Of a stretch of 21,652 nt of DNA, positions 9,065 to 19,896 are shown in pieces; position 1 is the first letter of the stretch, and each line of letters starts with the position of its first letter. The DNA lies in assembly GCA_013365365.1 (NCBI GenBank), contig JABVXU010000768.1, positions 1 to 21,652 of the forward strand. The letters are read 5' to 3'. Made by a program: the position numbers and the translations under genes. This DNA is from Cruorifilaria tuberocauda. Lineage: Eukaryota > Nematoda > Chromadorea > Rhabditida > Onchocercidae. The notes beneath the pieces are model-generated. The model had not been told where the DNA came from and did not search any database. It was given only the letters and a program-made list of their open reading frames with translations.

Positions 9065-12000
9065 ATGCATGCAATGAAGTGTTATCATTTATTCCTGTCA
9101 TGCATTTTACTGTTATTACTATACTTCGATAGCGCTCCATGTGTCATTTTCCCACGTAGCCTAATGAACAAATATCGGTACGTTTGATTCAAAATTATTA
9201 CTTATATTCTATATATTATTATTTGTATTCTAAATGTATTATTCTATAAGTTATTATTTGTATTCTATATATTGTTCTATAGAATAAGATGTGTATCATT
9301 TAATTTTCCTTTAAATTTAAAGTTGAATTACTTTAAAAAGTACATTCATCAAATGTCAATGGAGGTAGTTGAGTTGAAGTATGTCAAGTATATTGACTGG
9401 TTTAATTTATGCTTATTCGTTATTTACTTTTTTTTTACTTAGTTACTAATAATGCCGTTCTTTCGATATAGACTATAGAAAATGTTTATACACAAGGCAT
9501 TGCAATTTAAAATATCTTACTGCTTTACATGTCACACGTCAAATGAGGAATTGGAAATGGATATACATGAAGAAGTTTCGAATGTTTTAGAATTCATATA
9601 AATAAAAAATCCATGTAGTTATTGTTTGAAGTTAGAACATTTAAAAATATAGTTTTATTTCTGTCGATTTTAAGGTTTTCAAGTTTCAAGTTTCAAGTTA
9701 AATTTGTTCACCTAAACTGTCTTCATTATGTGGGACGAAGTTTTTATTAGCAATTTTATTGCAGAGACAAGGTGAAAGCAATGTTTTATCATGCATACAA
9801 CAGCTATCTTTTATATGCTTATCCGTTGGATGAACTGAAACCACTTTCATGTTCTGGTACGTTCGTATCATCATTTTACTGAAATTTTTTGCAGAATTGT
9901 TACGAGTAGAAAATGTTAGTGTGAGTAAATACTAGCATTTATATGCTTATTGAAATTTAGAATAACGTAGAGCAGAGTCTATTAGTATGTTTGGTTCTCC
10001 TGAAATATATCTCTTGAAATTTAGTATTGCGTTTTATTGGTACGATGATACTTTTTTTTTCACTCGATTATATATTACAGTTTTGCTTTAGGCGTCGACA
10101 CATGGGGAAGCTTTAGTTTAAGTCTGATCGATTCATTGGATACGCTACTTATTATGGGTAATGAGACGGAATTCATGCGTGCTGCTGAAATTGTTCTTCG
10201 TACTGTCAAAGTTCATTTTCCTATTAATCATCCTTTTCATTTTATCTTATGGTGCTCATTATTTTCCCAATGTTTAGGAGCTGAAATTTACTCTGTTAGA
10301 TACTATTAGTGTGAGCAGTTTCATTTATCATTCAATTACAATTGAATGAAATAGTATAAAGTGCTTATCTCGTTTCATAATTCGTTTGACATCTTTTCAT
10401 AAGTTATGGGTTATAATTAGATAAGACCTGTGCATGACGAAATTACAAATACTCAAGAAATCAAATTTCAAAAATTTAATGTTATCCCATCTTTTTTGGA
10501 CTATATTAATTCATCAATTTTCTATTTTCCTCTTTAGGTTGATATGAATGTTAATGTATCAGTGTTTGAAACTAACATACGAGTAATCGGTGGACTAATA
10601 AGTGCTCATATGCTCTCCGGACGAGTAAAAGGTTAACTTTTTTCTCATTGTGATTGATTTTTGCAGTTTAAATTTAGGACTATTAGCAAATAAGATCTTT
10701 TACAAGAATAATCGTATCGTTATTCTCATTTCATATTAAGGAATGGAGTTAGAACCGGGATGGCCCTGCTCGGGACCGCTTTTACGATTAGCTGAACGTT
10801 TTACTCAAAAGCTGATACCTGCTTTTAAATCTAGTACTGGAATGCCTTATGGAACGATTAACTTGAGGTTGTTCTATCTTTCGCCAATTATAAGTAAGGT
10901 GGAAGAAAGCGGAAAAAATCAGTATTCGTCTGTTTTTTTTTTTTTGCAACGGAACTTGGATTTTAAGTTATTTTCAGTTTGGACAGGAAAACCTATTAGA
11001 TGTGCTATTCCAAAAGTGCTGCAGATTTGTTTGCTCTGAACTTTAGAATTATAGTAGCTGTTTTTAGAATGTCATAGTTAGAATAGCTGTTTGTATATAT
11101 GATTTTTTTAGACATGGTCTTCATCTGAATGAAACACCCATAACATGTACTGCTGGCGTTGGCACGATGCTGTTAGAATTTGGAACTTTGTCACGCATTA
11201 CTGTAAGAACTTTCATAATGAATTTGATATAAAATAAATTTTATGATTTATAATTTTTGTACTTTTTATTCGTTTAAATTTGAATTGTATTATTTATCTA
11301 AAATGCTTTGTGGCAATAAAAATCAAATTTCTTCTTTTCCTGGAGAATCTTCAGCTCAGATTCGGTTAGATTTTAACAAATATTTTATTTTTGGGTAATC
11401 CATATTATGAACAAGTAGCTTTGAAAGCTTTGGACGTTCTATGGAAATTACGTTCACCGTTAGATTTGGTTGGAAATCATATTAATGTGGAAACTGGGGA
11501 ATGGACCGCAACAGATGCTGGTATTGGTGCTGGCGTAGATTCATACTTCGAGTATCTCGCGAAAGCTGCTTTACTATTTCAGCGTCCTGAACTGATGAAA
11601 CAATTCAAGAGTAAGTTGAGTAGATGCTTCAGTCACTTTTCTTCCTAGTGCACTAAGCTAGTTTTGTTTTTTTTTATTAATTGAAGAATTCAATTATTGC
11701 AGCGTATGTAAAAGCAATCAATAAGTATATTCGAAAAGATGATTGGTTTGTGTGGATTTCAATGACCAGTGGTCAAATATCAATGCCCATATTCCAATCC
11801 CTGGAATCATTTTGGCCTGGCGTATTAGTTAGTTATTTCAATCGTTCATTAAAATTTTCATAGCGAGTTAAGATTCAATTCATCATCATATTTTGTTAGG
11901 CATTGACTGGAGATGTCGACGATGCGCAGCGAATAATTTACCAGTATAGTCAAGTGATAAGACAGTATGGATTTCCACCAGAGTTTTTCAATCTTCCAAA

Positions 12001-14546
12001 ACAGGAAGCGGTTCGTTTTGTATTCTCTGATTGATAATACTACTCTGAATTTTTCCAGCAAATAAGGTTTTTTTTTTTGTATTTATTATTCCCCAGAATA
12101 AGTTTGATGATTTAATTATTTAACGAATTAACATGCAACAGCTTTTAATTCGGACATTGAGAACGCTTTTAATTTACTATTTTCAATGGTTTTTTTCTTT
12201 GCTAAAGATGACGCATGTTGCTAAAGAAATATGAAACATGCAGGTATCGAAGCGTGCTGGCTATCCTCTGAGACCAGAATTTGTTGAAAGTTTATACTAT
12301 GTTTATCGAGCTACAAAAGATCCTTTGCTACTAGAGATCGCTGCTGAAGTGGTTGATGTAAGTTATTTTCGATATTTATTTAATTAACCAAGATAATCCT
12401 AAGTTTATTCTGCTAATTTTAACTTGTGCCAGTGGAGAAATGAATGCAGTTCTAAGTTTTCAAATTGGTGGATTTTTTTTGGTAGTGTGAAATGAAATTA
12501 ATGCTTCATATATAACGAAATATTAATACGTTTGGCACTTGGTGGTTAATCTATGATATCGTTCTCTGTTAGTCAATGGACTAATTATGTCCTACTAAAT
12601 TAATCTATTAACACTATCATCAAAAGATCAAAGAAAATTCTAGCAGTGAAGTTATAATTTAATAATTTTAGGCTATTGAGTACAGTTGCCGGACGAACTG
12701 TGGTTATGCAACAGTTGTAAATGCCGAACATCATTCTGTTGAAGACAGGTTATTCCTAATACTTTTTTCTTATAACAGTCTTTTTTCATAGATAATATGG
12801 CATTAGTCATAAAAAAAGATCACCCAAACTTTCTTGATTAATTTCTTTTAATAACAGGATGGAATCATTTTTTCTTTCGGAGACTACAAAATATCTTTAT
12901 TTGCTCTTCGATCCAGACAATTTCATCAATGCTGATGGGACCATCGCACGTATTGTTGAAACACCAAATGGGCAGTGCATCATTGATGGTGAATTTGTAT
13001 TTGAAAGACTACTCTTCATATCATTTTTCGTAATTTAGGGAGCATATTTATATTATCTTTGTTTATCGGTTTATTTACTAATCTTGTATTGAAATCCAAG
13101 CACTATGCATTTAACGATTTTGTCTTGAAGTGGATATGTTTCGCGAAGAACATTGTTTGTTTTTAGCTGGTGGCTATATATTCAATACGGAAGCACATCC
13201 ACTCGATCCAGCAATCGTTTATTGTTGCAGCGCAAAGCGTAATAGCGATTTGGAAATGATAGCACGATTCGAAAATAACATTGATTTTGTCTCACTGGCG
13301 GGAATTTTTGATGACACATTACATTTGAATTCGTTTGAAGGATGGTCACACATTGTAAGTGATGTTTGTTGTTAAGCTGTTATTTATATTTTTTGTATTC
13401 TTGAATCTATGTGGATTAATTAATTTGCATGTGTTTTATTAGGCAATTTATTTTTCTTGCAGGTGACTGATTCTCTTGGTTCAATTTTTCAATAGATAAT
13501 TTGCTGAGTTAACAAGTTGTTTGTTAGCGAATGATAAATAAATTGTTAGCAAACAATTTTCTATTGCTATCACATTTAATGACTTATATTCTAAGTTATC
13601 TGGTCAAATAAAGAGATTTTAAGGTTTTTTTAAATGTTCATTAATGTTATAAGTTTTATACGATGGTTTATTTAGCATTAATTAAATGCAGTCAAGAGTT
13701 AATTTTTAGGAAAACGATATCCGGAATACCAAAAAGGACGAAAATTTACTTGAACAATCATTAACAAATCCTTGGTTGTATGATTATATTGCTGTATATG
13801 ATGATCGTTGCGTGGTAGAGTTACTTCATTGCTCATTGAAATCGTTTATTACACCATATTTGTTCTAAACAACACAAATATTGTAATTAACATAAAACGA
13901 AACTTATAGCTGAGAAAACGGCAATGCTTATATGATTTTCAGCACTAAATATCAATTGAGTAATATTCTTACGTAATGAGCAGGAAGTAGAACTGTTCTC
14001 AGTTGAAAGTTGAACATAGATAAGTAATATTTCAGAATTGCTGTTGGCCTACAGATCTCAATAGCGAAAATGTGTCATTTCGCCGTTTTCTGAATGTTCT
14101 GTTTGCCAAGCATATCTATCCTACAATAGGTGTTCAGTTCATTATTGGATTAATCTGTTTGCCGACTGGTAACGATATTGTTAAAACTTTGCGAAGTTGA
14201 TTGATTCTAAAGTTTCTTTGTTTTCGTATATTTTATTCTGCTTTGATGGTCGAAATTTTTTTTGAAGTGTAGGTAAAACAGTGTCAAAATGGATATAAAA
14301 TCATGTTTTCGTCCAAAGTTAAATTTCGGAATTCTCATTGCAATTTCTGATATTTCTCTGATTGTAGATATGCATGAACTGGATCAGAAGTTTGGTTCTG
14401 TTGATGAAATAAGCTTTAACAAATTTCGTTATCGAAATATGGCCGAAGTAGGATATGATACGCTGCTAACATCACCACTTTCTTATCTTTCAAGGTTTAC
14501 GGGATTAGGTCAAGTCAAACCAAAATCCGGTGATACAGAGTATTAA
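9065..14546 (+). CDS. EDEM2: EDEM2-type ER degradation-enhancing alpha-mannosidase-like protein, 16 exons
   Basis: Exons: 9065-9177, 9765-9856, 10092-10210, 10538-10631, 10741-10867, 11112-11202, 11394 (or 11370)-11610, 11703-11827, 11900-12010, 12244-12357, 12672-12748, 12858-12988, 13167-13354, 13710-13814, 14036-14129, 14368-14546; about 658 residues. EDEM2 acts in the ER lumen, starting mannose trimming that marks misfolded glycoproteins for degradation. A signal peptide (residues 1-26, with a run of Leu) precedes a GH47 barrel. Landmarks are [17 protein letters not shown] (38-54), FETNIRV with catalytic-type Glu119, [11 protein letters not shown] with Asp261, YPLRPE with Glu375, and NTEAHP (477-482) for calcium binding. 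GWPCSGPLL and MPYGTINL point to EDEM2 rather than EDEM1 or EDEM3. The C-terminus ends in LGQV plus an acidic tail, as in EDEM2, but a longer linker (about 534-630) makes it larger than the 578-residue human protein. The start could be Met at 9065 or 9074. Exon 3 uses a weak GTTCAT donor. Confidence 0.92.
11370..11397 (+). other. Ambiguous 3' splice site of EDEM2 intron 6 (TG instead of AG)
   Basis: Exon 6 ends at 11202 in phase 0 (ACT before GTAAGA), and homology expects the next codon to be GGT of GNPYYEQ at 11394. The bases before it read ATTTTATTTTTG, so the intron would end in TG. The only usable AG upstream is GGTTAG ending at 11369, which keeps frame but adds eight residues (ILTNILFL) inside a conserved LTGD/LTGN loop. 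Other nearby AGs lead to a stop in frame. Confidence 0.7.
13513..13560. repeat. Imperfect inverted repeat in EDEM2 intron 13
   Basis: TTGTTTG and CAAACAA arms flank about 25 bases, and TTGTTAGC also occurs twice as a direct repeat inside. It could form a weak hairpin in the pre-mRNA. No functional inference is justified. Confidence 0.35.
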
Positions 14547-15475
14547 TAATTATTTTCTATCATATTTTTATATTTGCCTATTGTAACCACTACAAACTAT
14601 GGGTAACATTTATTGACAGTTATCCCAGTTACTTTTTTACATTTATGGCACTAAAACACCACTTATTTTGAGCATGAGAACAACATAAACTTTTATATTT
14701 TAATCATGTTTTAGTCCAAAAAAGTACTTATTATTGAGATTTCGGGTCACTTACAATTATCTGTTATTTGTCATTAAAGAAATAATTTACAACTTTTATT
14801 AGTTTTCTGCTTCATTGATTTTTTTTATAAATATAAATGTGAAAGATAAAGTAATATAATAGGTTGATAATCTTTTCAGTTTTTTGATGTTGTTAAATTC
14901 TAGGTGTTGATTGCTCTTCTCACTTGTTTGTTTTTTACCTTCAGCAATTAATTTATTTATTTTTCGTAATTTATAATTCCCTTTTTATTATTGTTTCTAT
15001 TGCAGACTGGTAAATTTATTTCAAATTAATTGGTTCCGGTAACACAATATTTACAGTTATTGTCAACATTTTAAATGCATATTAATGTTTTTTAAAAGTA
15101 ACGGTTCATTATTTAAAATTGTATTTTTATAAAAGTTCTATTTTTATATGTTTTGTTTTAAAATTTTTATAGCATCTGGAAGCATCTGTACAGTTTTTAT
15201 TTATTTATTACCACATCCTTCCCTTTTTATACGAATTCTATGGTTACACATTTCCGGCCTCATTTTGAGTTTTTATGAATTATGTGAATTATTTTATTCT
15301 TTACTGTGCTAAAAGAGTTTGGGTTTCAGTTTTCCAGGATCGTCCAAAAAATGCCGAATAGTAAATCCGAATCTAAAAGAACCTAAAAATGCGTTGTGGA
15401 TGACGAATATTATACTTTTAATTCTTTTTGACTTTTTATTTCCGGCTGAAATTGCATTGAAATTTAAATAAGTAG
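14547..15475 (+). other. EDEM2-DARS2 intergenic region
   Basis: About 930 bases of AT-rich sequence with no open frame of note. It should contain the EDEM2 3' UTR and poly(A) site, although no canonical AATAAA stood out near the stop codon. The spacing is longer than the roughly 100 bases typical inside C. elegans operons, so co-transcription of the two genes is possible but not shown. Confidence 0.5.
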
Positions 15476-15483
15476 TTTTCTAG
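15475..15483 (+). promoter_or_regulatory. Probable spliced-leader acceptor of DARS2
   Basis: GTTTTCTAG ends 8 bases before the ATG at 15492, the short spacing typical of nematode trans-spliced messages. It supports that ATG as the start of the mitochondrial presequence. Confidence 0.55.
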
Positions 15484-15491
15484 ATAGAAAA

Positions 15492-18400
15492 ATGATGCTA
15501 CGATTTCAATTGTTGTTATTCCTGCGTGAAAAGACTTTTTTCATTGCTCGGCGATTGTCTGTTAATGACTTCACGCTTCGTACGCACACATGTGGTGAGC
15601 TGCGAATAGGACATGAAAGTTTGTTCATTCCTTTTTTTGTTTTTCCAAGTCGAAATTTTCAAAGTTTTCAAAGAGTTTACACTTTTGAAGCTTTATCTAT
15701 GTCGTCACAGTTAGCATAGGTTTGAGGAAAAGGAAAATCTCATGAGCAACATACATCTGACGCAGGTATTTCTTTTGTTTTCCTCACTCATAGATAATTA
15801 GATTCATAAATAACGTCTGTTTCGTTTATTTTAAAAGAAATTGATTCTTAATACTTATTGTGAACATAAAAATTGTTCGTTATCATTCAGATCAGAAAGT
15901 TACCCTGTACGGTTGGTTACAATTCAGTCGTTTGAATCGTTTTCTCGTTTTGCGTGATGCCTATGGCTGTGTGCAAGCAAGAATTCCTGATAAAAGAGAG
16001 GATTTAGTCGAGAAGATCAAAATGATCAATTACGAGTCTGTTTTGAAAGTTGAAGGAGTAGTTGTAGATAGAGGTGAACAATATCGCAATGCAACCATGC
16101 AAACAGGAGATATTGAGGTAGATTTTTATTACTAAAATATCAGCTATACTGAAGCAATAAAGTTATTAGCTTATCTGCAAAAAATTGAAATTATCTTTTT
16201 TTTTCTTCTATTTATGATCTTGATTTCCAATTAAAATAACTGCATGCGATTTTTTTACCATCATGCATCTTGAAAATTACTGTTAGAATTGAAGCTTTTT
16301 TAGGTACTAGTGAATGATTTAGAATTATTGAATTCTTCACCAGCAATTTATCCACTGGATGAGTTAACATCGACGGAGCAAACAAAACTCCGATATCGTT
16401 ACTTGGATTTAAGAACTAAGCGGATGCAACAAGCACTTAGGTTTTTTTCATATTTTTGTTCTTGAAGGAAATATATCTAAAATAAATATGTGGTTTTTTT
16501 TTACAAATTGTTTTTAAGACTAAGAGCAGATGTTGTTCATGGAATGCGAAAATATTTGATTGAAAAAGCGAATTTTATTGAGGTAATCTTTACAAATTCT
16601 TAACACTTTCATTATATTTTTGTTCTTTTTATGTGGAAATTTCACCAAAATCAGCTAATGATTGATTGTTTGAAATCCTTCATTTTCTTTTTTTTTGATT
16701 TATATTCGAAAACATAGATTTTTTTTATATTTATGACTGTGATTCTGGAAGTGTTATGCATTTATAGTAGTAGGAAAATATTCTATATCATTTTTATGTA
16801 TCATGGAAGGTATTACTTTTTTGCTAGTTGAATTTGAGTTCAGTTAATTGCAGTTCAGTTAATTACATTTACTTATATTTAAGCTATCACGAAAAACTTT
16901 TTGAAAATATTCTATTCATTACATCAGTAATTGGGAGGAAGACGTAATCTGTCGCAGTTGATATTTTGAAATGTTTTATGTGTTACAGGTTGAAACACCA
17001 ACTTTGTTTCGTCGAACTCCTGGTGGTTCAAATGAATTTATTGTTCCGGCACCAAAACCGAATGTCGGGAAGTTTTATTCTTTGCCTCAAAGTCCTCAAC
17101 AGTTCAAGCAGTTACTGATGTGTGGTGGTATTGACAGGTATTTCCAGGTAAATAAAAATGCAATTCGTAATTTATTTTCGGAATGATAATAAAATGTGTA
17201 ATCATCGCTTGAAAAAGTCCTTTGTATAATAATTGGTATAATTACTGTTGAGTTTAAGAGCCTGAAATCAACAGATTTTGAGAATATGAAGTATTTATTT
17301 ATTACAACAGTTGAAATACTGGCAGTCAGCGAAAGATTGCAAAAAAGTGAAATATTGTTTTGATAGATTTCTAATTTGAAACTTTTAACTTGAAAATTTT
17401 TGAAGATTGCTCGATGTTATCGTGACGAAGGTGCTAAATCAGATCGACAACCTGAATTCACACAAGTCGATGTTGAATTATCCTTTACTGATCAAGATAA
17501 TGTTATAAAACTTATAGAGAATATTATTGTAGAATCATGGCCTAAAGAATTGGTATGTTTTAAGAAATACGTATTATTCTTTAATTCCCTTAAATGATTA
17601 GGATGAACGAAATTCTAAAATAGTAAACGATATTACTAGAATTTCAGGATGACTTGAAACCTTCTGTACCGTTCAAACGGATGAAATATTTAAAAGCAGA
17701 ACGTTTATTTGGTACCGATAAGCCAGATTTGCGCATTCCATGGACTATTGCAGATTGCACTTCTGATTTTTCATTCCTGCGGAGACCTGAAATTCCAAAT
17801 TTTGTTGTAAAAATTTTCGTTGCAAGGGAAGCAGAAGATGTTGTTAATGACAACAATTTGAAAGAATGGACTCGAATTTTGCAAGACAATTTATTATTAC
17901 AGGTTCTCAATGCTTCGATTTCATTGTTTTCTAAAACACTGCAAACATTATAGTCGTAAGTAGATTGCAGCATTAACACGTAAACTTTCCTAATTCGTTT
18001 TATTTCGCATTGTCTAGCTACATATTCATTTTTTTGGTCAATTTCAATGTTTTGATAGGAAAATTTGGTGTCAAGGAAATTTTCGTTATCATATAGTGAG
18101 TTTTTATCAATAGTTACTTTTTTGCCATTTTTTATAATAATATTCTTTTTTGCCATTTTTTATAATAATATTCTTTTACCATTGTTTGTTAAAAAATAAA
18201 ATTTCAGAATTTTAAGTTTCTGAAAGCATCGGAAAAGAATTGGTTTGCAGAAATTAGCAACGACTTTCTGATGGGAAAATTCGATATCAAAGAAAAAGAT
18301 GTCGTTGTCATATCGTGAGTTTTTTCTTTGATTTTATAATTCTAATTTTTTAAGCAACTTTTCACAAGAAATCCCTTAATTAATAGTTAAAGACTAGAAG

Positions 18401-19788
18401 ACTAGTTTTATTTATTCTATAACAAAAGTTTCGTGATTATCAAGTGAAGCTAGTAATATATTCTGCTTCATTCATAGTGTGAGATAGCTAACAGTACAAT
18501 TAAATCTTTTGAAAAATGTAAAATTAAATGATTTTATTTATGTGGGGAGATGATGCCTACGTAAAATGGACACTTGGTCAGCTGCGACATTTTATCGGTG
18601 ATGCGATGCATTTACGAGCAGAGCAACGTATGGAATTCGTCTGGATAACACATTTTCCGTTGTTCATAGTTAATGCGGAAGGACATCTAGAGAGTGCTCA
18701 TCATCCTTTTACTGCTCCTGTACCGGATGATATGCCATTACTCTACGAGCCGAGCAAACTTCTTTCGATTACCGGTTTCTTTCCTATTTCTATAGTTTAC
18801 TTTGTAAGCAAGAAATTTTTTAATCTATTATATTTGTTAGAAAGAAGAATGTTGAAATTGTTTTCCGAAATTATATTCCGTTTTCTTTTTTTGCATATGA
18901 TAATAAATATTGCAGGTCAGCACTATGATTTGGTGTTAAATGGTGTAGAATTAGGTGGTGGTTCAATACGAATTCATAATGAAGGTGTTCAGCGACATGT
19001 TCTATCTACGTTACTTGGTGAATCGTCAAAGGAACTTGTATGTTTTGCAAAACATTGTTATCTTTTTTTAATTTAATAATACACTTGATATATTTAATTA
19101 TATAGCTGACCAAATGTGAATTATATATTAAATTATTATTTTATCTGTTTGTATATTGTGATTAATTTGTATCCGTTTTTATTCAGTTCTACTTTGTCGA
19201 TGTAAGCTACTTCTTTATTGATATCTCCGGCCTCTAATTTGATCGTTTTTTACAGCTTAATGATCGTTGATTTAAGTATTTATATTCAGGAGCATATGCT
19301 AAAAGCATTATCTTACGGTGCTCCACCTCATGGTGGTTTTGCAATTGGTCTTGACCGATATATAGCTTTACTAGTTGGACGAGGAAACCCAAGTGTACCA
19401 ATCCGAGATGTTATCGCTTTTCCCAAAAGTAAGGAGGGCAACGATGTCATGACTAAATGTCCTGTTGAAGCAACTCCAATACAATTAAGCAGGTATGAGT
19501 AGTATTAAATTTTATTCGATTTTAAATGTATTTCATTGAGATGTAACTTTTCAAAATTTACAAAGCTATATTTCAATTTATATGTCTCTATTAACATTTT
19601 GAACATTATGGATCATTCAACATAGCAGTAATAAATATAAGAAATAATGTAATTTTTTTTTCGGCGATCCAATTATTCATTCGAATTTAAATGGTTACAT
19701 ATTCAGGTATGGTATCTCTATTTCTGTACCAAATCAAGCAAAGGTAGCAAGTGGTGAAATTCAGAAAACAGAAGACGGCAAAATTTAA
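15492..19788 (+). CDS. DARS2: Mitochondrial aspartyl-tRNA synthetase, 12 exons
   Basis: Exons: 15492-15618, 15891-16117, 16304-16440, 16519-16582, 16989-17147, 17406-17552, 17648-17902, 18208-18314, 18542-18774, 18916-19037, 19290-19492, 19707-19788; 620 residues, close to human DARS2 (645). It charges mitochondrial tRNA with aspartate. An Arg-rich presequence (about 1-30) precedes RTHTCGELR and the OB-fold anticodon-binding domain ([20 protein letters not shown]). The class II core shows motif 1 running into [13 protein letters not shown] (186-198), [11 protein letters not shown], motif 2 in ARCYRDEG plus [12 protein letters not shown] (240-264), a bacterial-type GAD insertion domain (about 300-440), [10 protein letters not shown] (458-467), GGGSIRIHN and motif 3 in [14 protein letters not shown] (541-554). 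All residues expected for activity appear present. Its bacterial-type architecture separates it from the cytosolic enzyme. Exon 9 is preceded by AT rather than AG, and intron 9 is open in frame. It follows EDEM2 on the same strand. Confidence 0.93.
18030..18106 (+). pseudogene. Decayed partial copy of DARS2 exon 8 inside intron 7
   Basis: The stretch around GGAAAATTTGGTGTCAAGG, through CGTTATCATATAGTGAG, mirrors the 3' half of exon 8 and its donor (GGGAAAATTCGATATCAAAG ... CGTTGTCATATCGTGAG), about 217 bases downstream. The copy has substitutions, a 3-base gap and an in-frame TAG where the real exon reads TCG. Weaker similarity continues upstream. It looks like a local duplication of an exon and donor that has since decayed. 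Confidence 0.6.
18117..18178 (+). repeat. 28-bp tandem duplication in DARS2 intron 7
   Basis: TTTGCCATTTTTTATAATAA plus ATATTC occurs twice with a 28-base period (GCC at 18124 and 18152), and a third partial unit follows with ACC. It lies directly between the decayed exon copy and the real exon 8. Confidence 0.85.
18528..18545 (+). other. AG-less 3' splice site of DARS2 intron 8
   Basis: Exon 8 ends with ATA TC before a consensus GTGAGT donor (phase 2). Exon 9 must supply one base and then TGG GGA GAT GAT, so it starts at G18542. The intron then ends GATTTTATTTAT, with AT in place of AG. A TAA at 18525-18527 closes the frame upstream, and no AG lies between it and 18542. The next AG (18548-18549) needs a different phase that no donor in exon 8 can supply. 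Confidence 0.75.
18775..18915 (+). other. Stop-free 141-base intron 9 of DARS2
   Basis: The intron from a weak GTTTCT donor to TTGCAG is 141 bases, a multiple of three, and has no stop in the exon frame. Retention would insert 47 mostly hydrophobic residues before QHYDLVLNG. Homology clearly places the insertion outside the known enzyme, so it is treated as an intron. Confidence 0.8.
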
Positions 19789-19890
19789 TTATCTCATTAG
19801 CGACTTATTGTTTTATTGAATTATTGCTCTTATCTGTCTAACAGAGTATAATTGTTTTAGAAACATCCAATTTTAAGTAAATTATGGATG

Positions 19891-19896
19891 AATAAA
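19891..19896 (+). terminator. Putative poly(A) signal of DARS2
   Basis: AATAAA lies 103 bases after the DARS2 stop codon, a normal distance for nematode 3' UTRs. A second AATAAA is at about 19970. Confidence 0.5.

Noticed and set aside
8892..9140. 82-codon minus-strand frame, and a calponin-homology-like reading of the plus strand at 8917-9060
   Set aside because: Both overlap the EDEM2 5' end. The plus-strand frame has several stops, its tail is a shadow of the signal-peptide exon, and the resemblance to UNC-53/NAV was too weak to keep.
9381..9471. Hydrophobic signal-peptide-like starts ([11 protein letters not shown] and an overlapping [13 protein letters not shown] frame) as EDEM2 exon 1
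   Set aside because: They cannot join 9765 in frame without weak sites or a stop. The exon at 9065-9177 gives a better signal peptide, a strong GTACGT donor in the right phase and the conserved Tyr-Arg before [11 protein letters not shown].
17644..18156. 170-codon open frame on the minus strand
   Set aside because: It lies opposite DARS2 exon 7 and intron 7, whose plus-strand protein is clearly conserved. It is a shadow.
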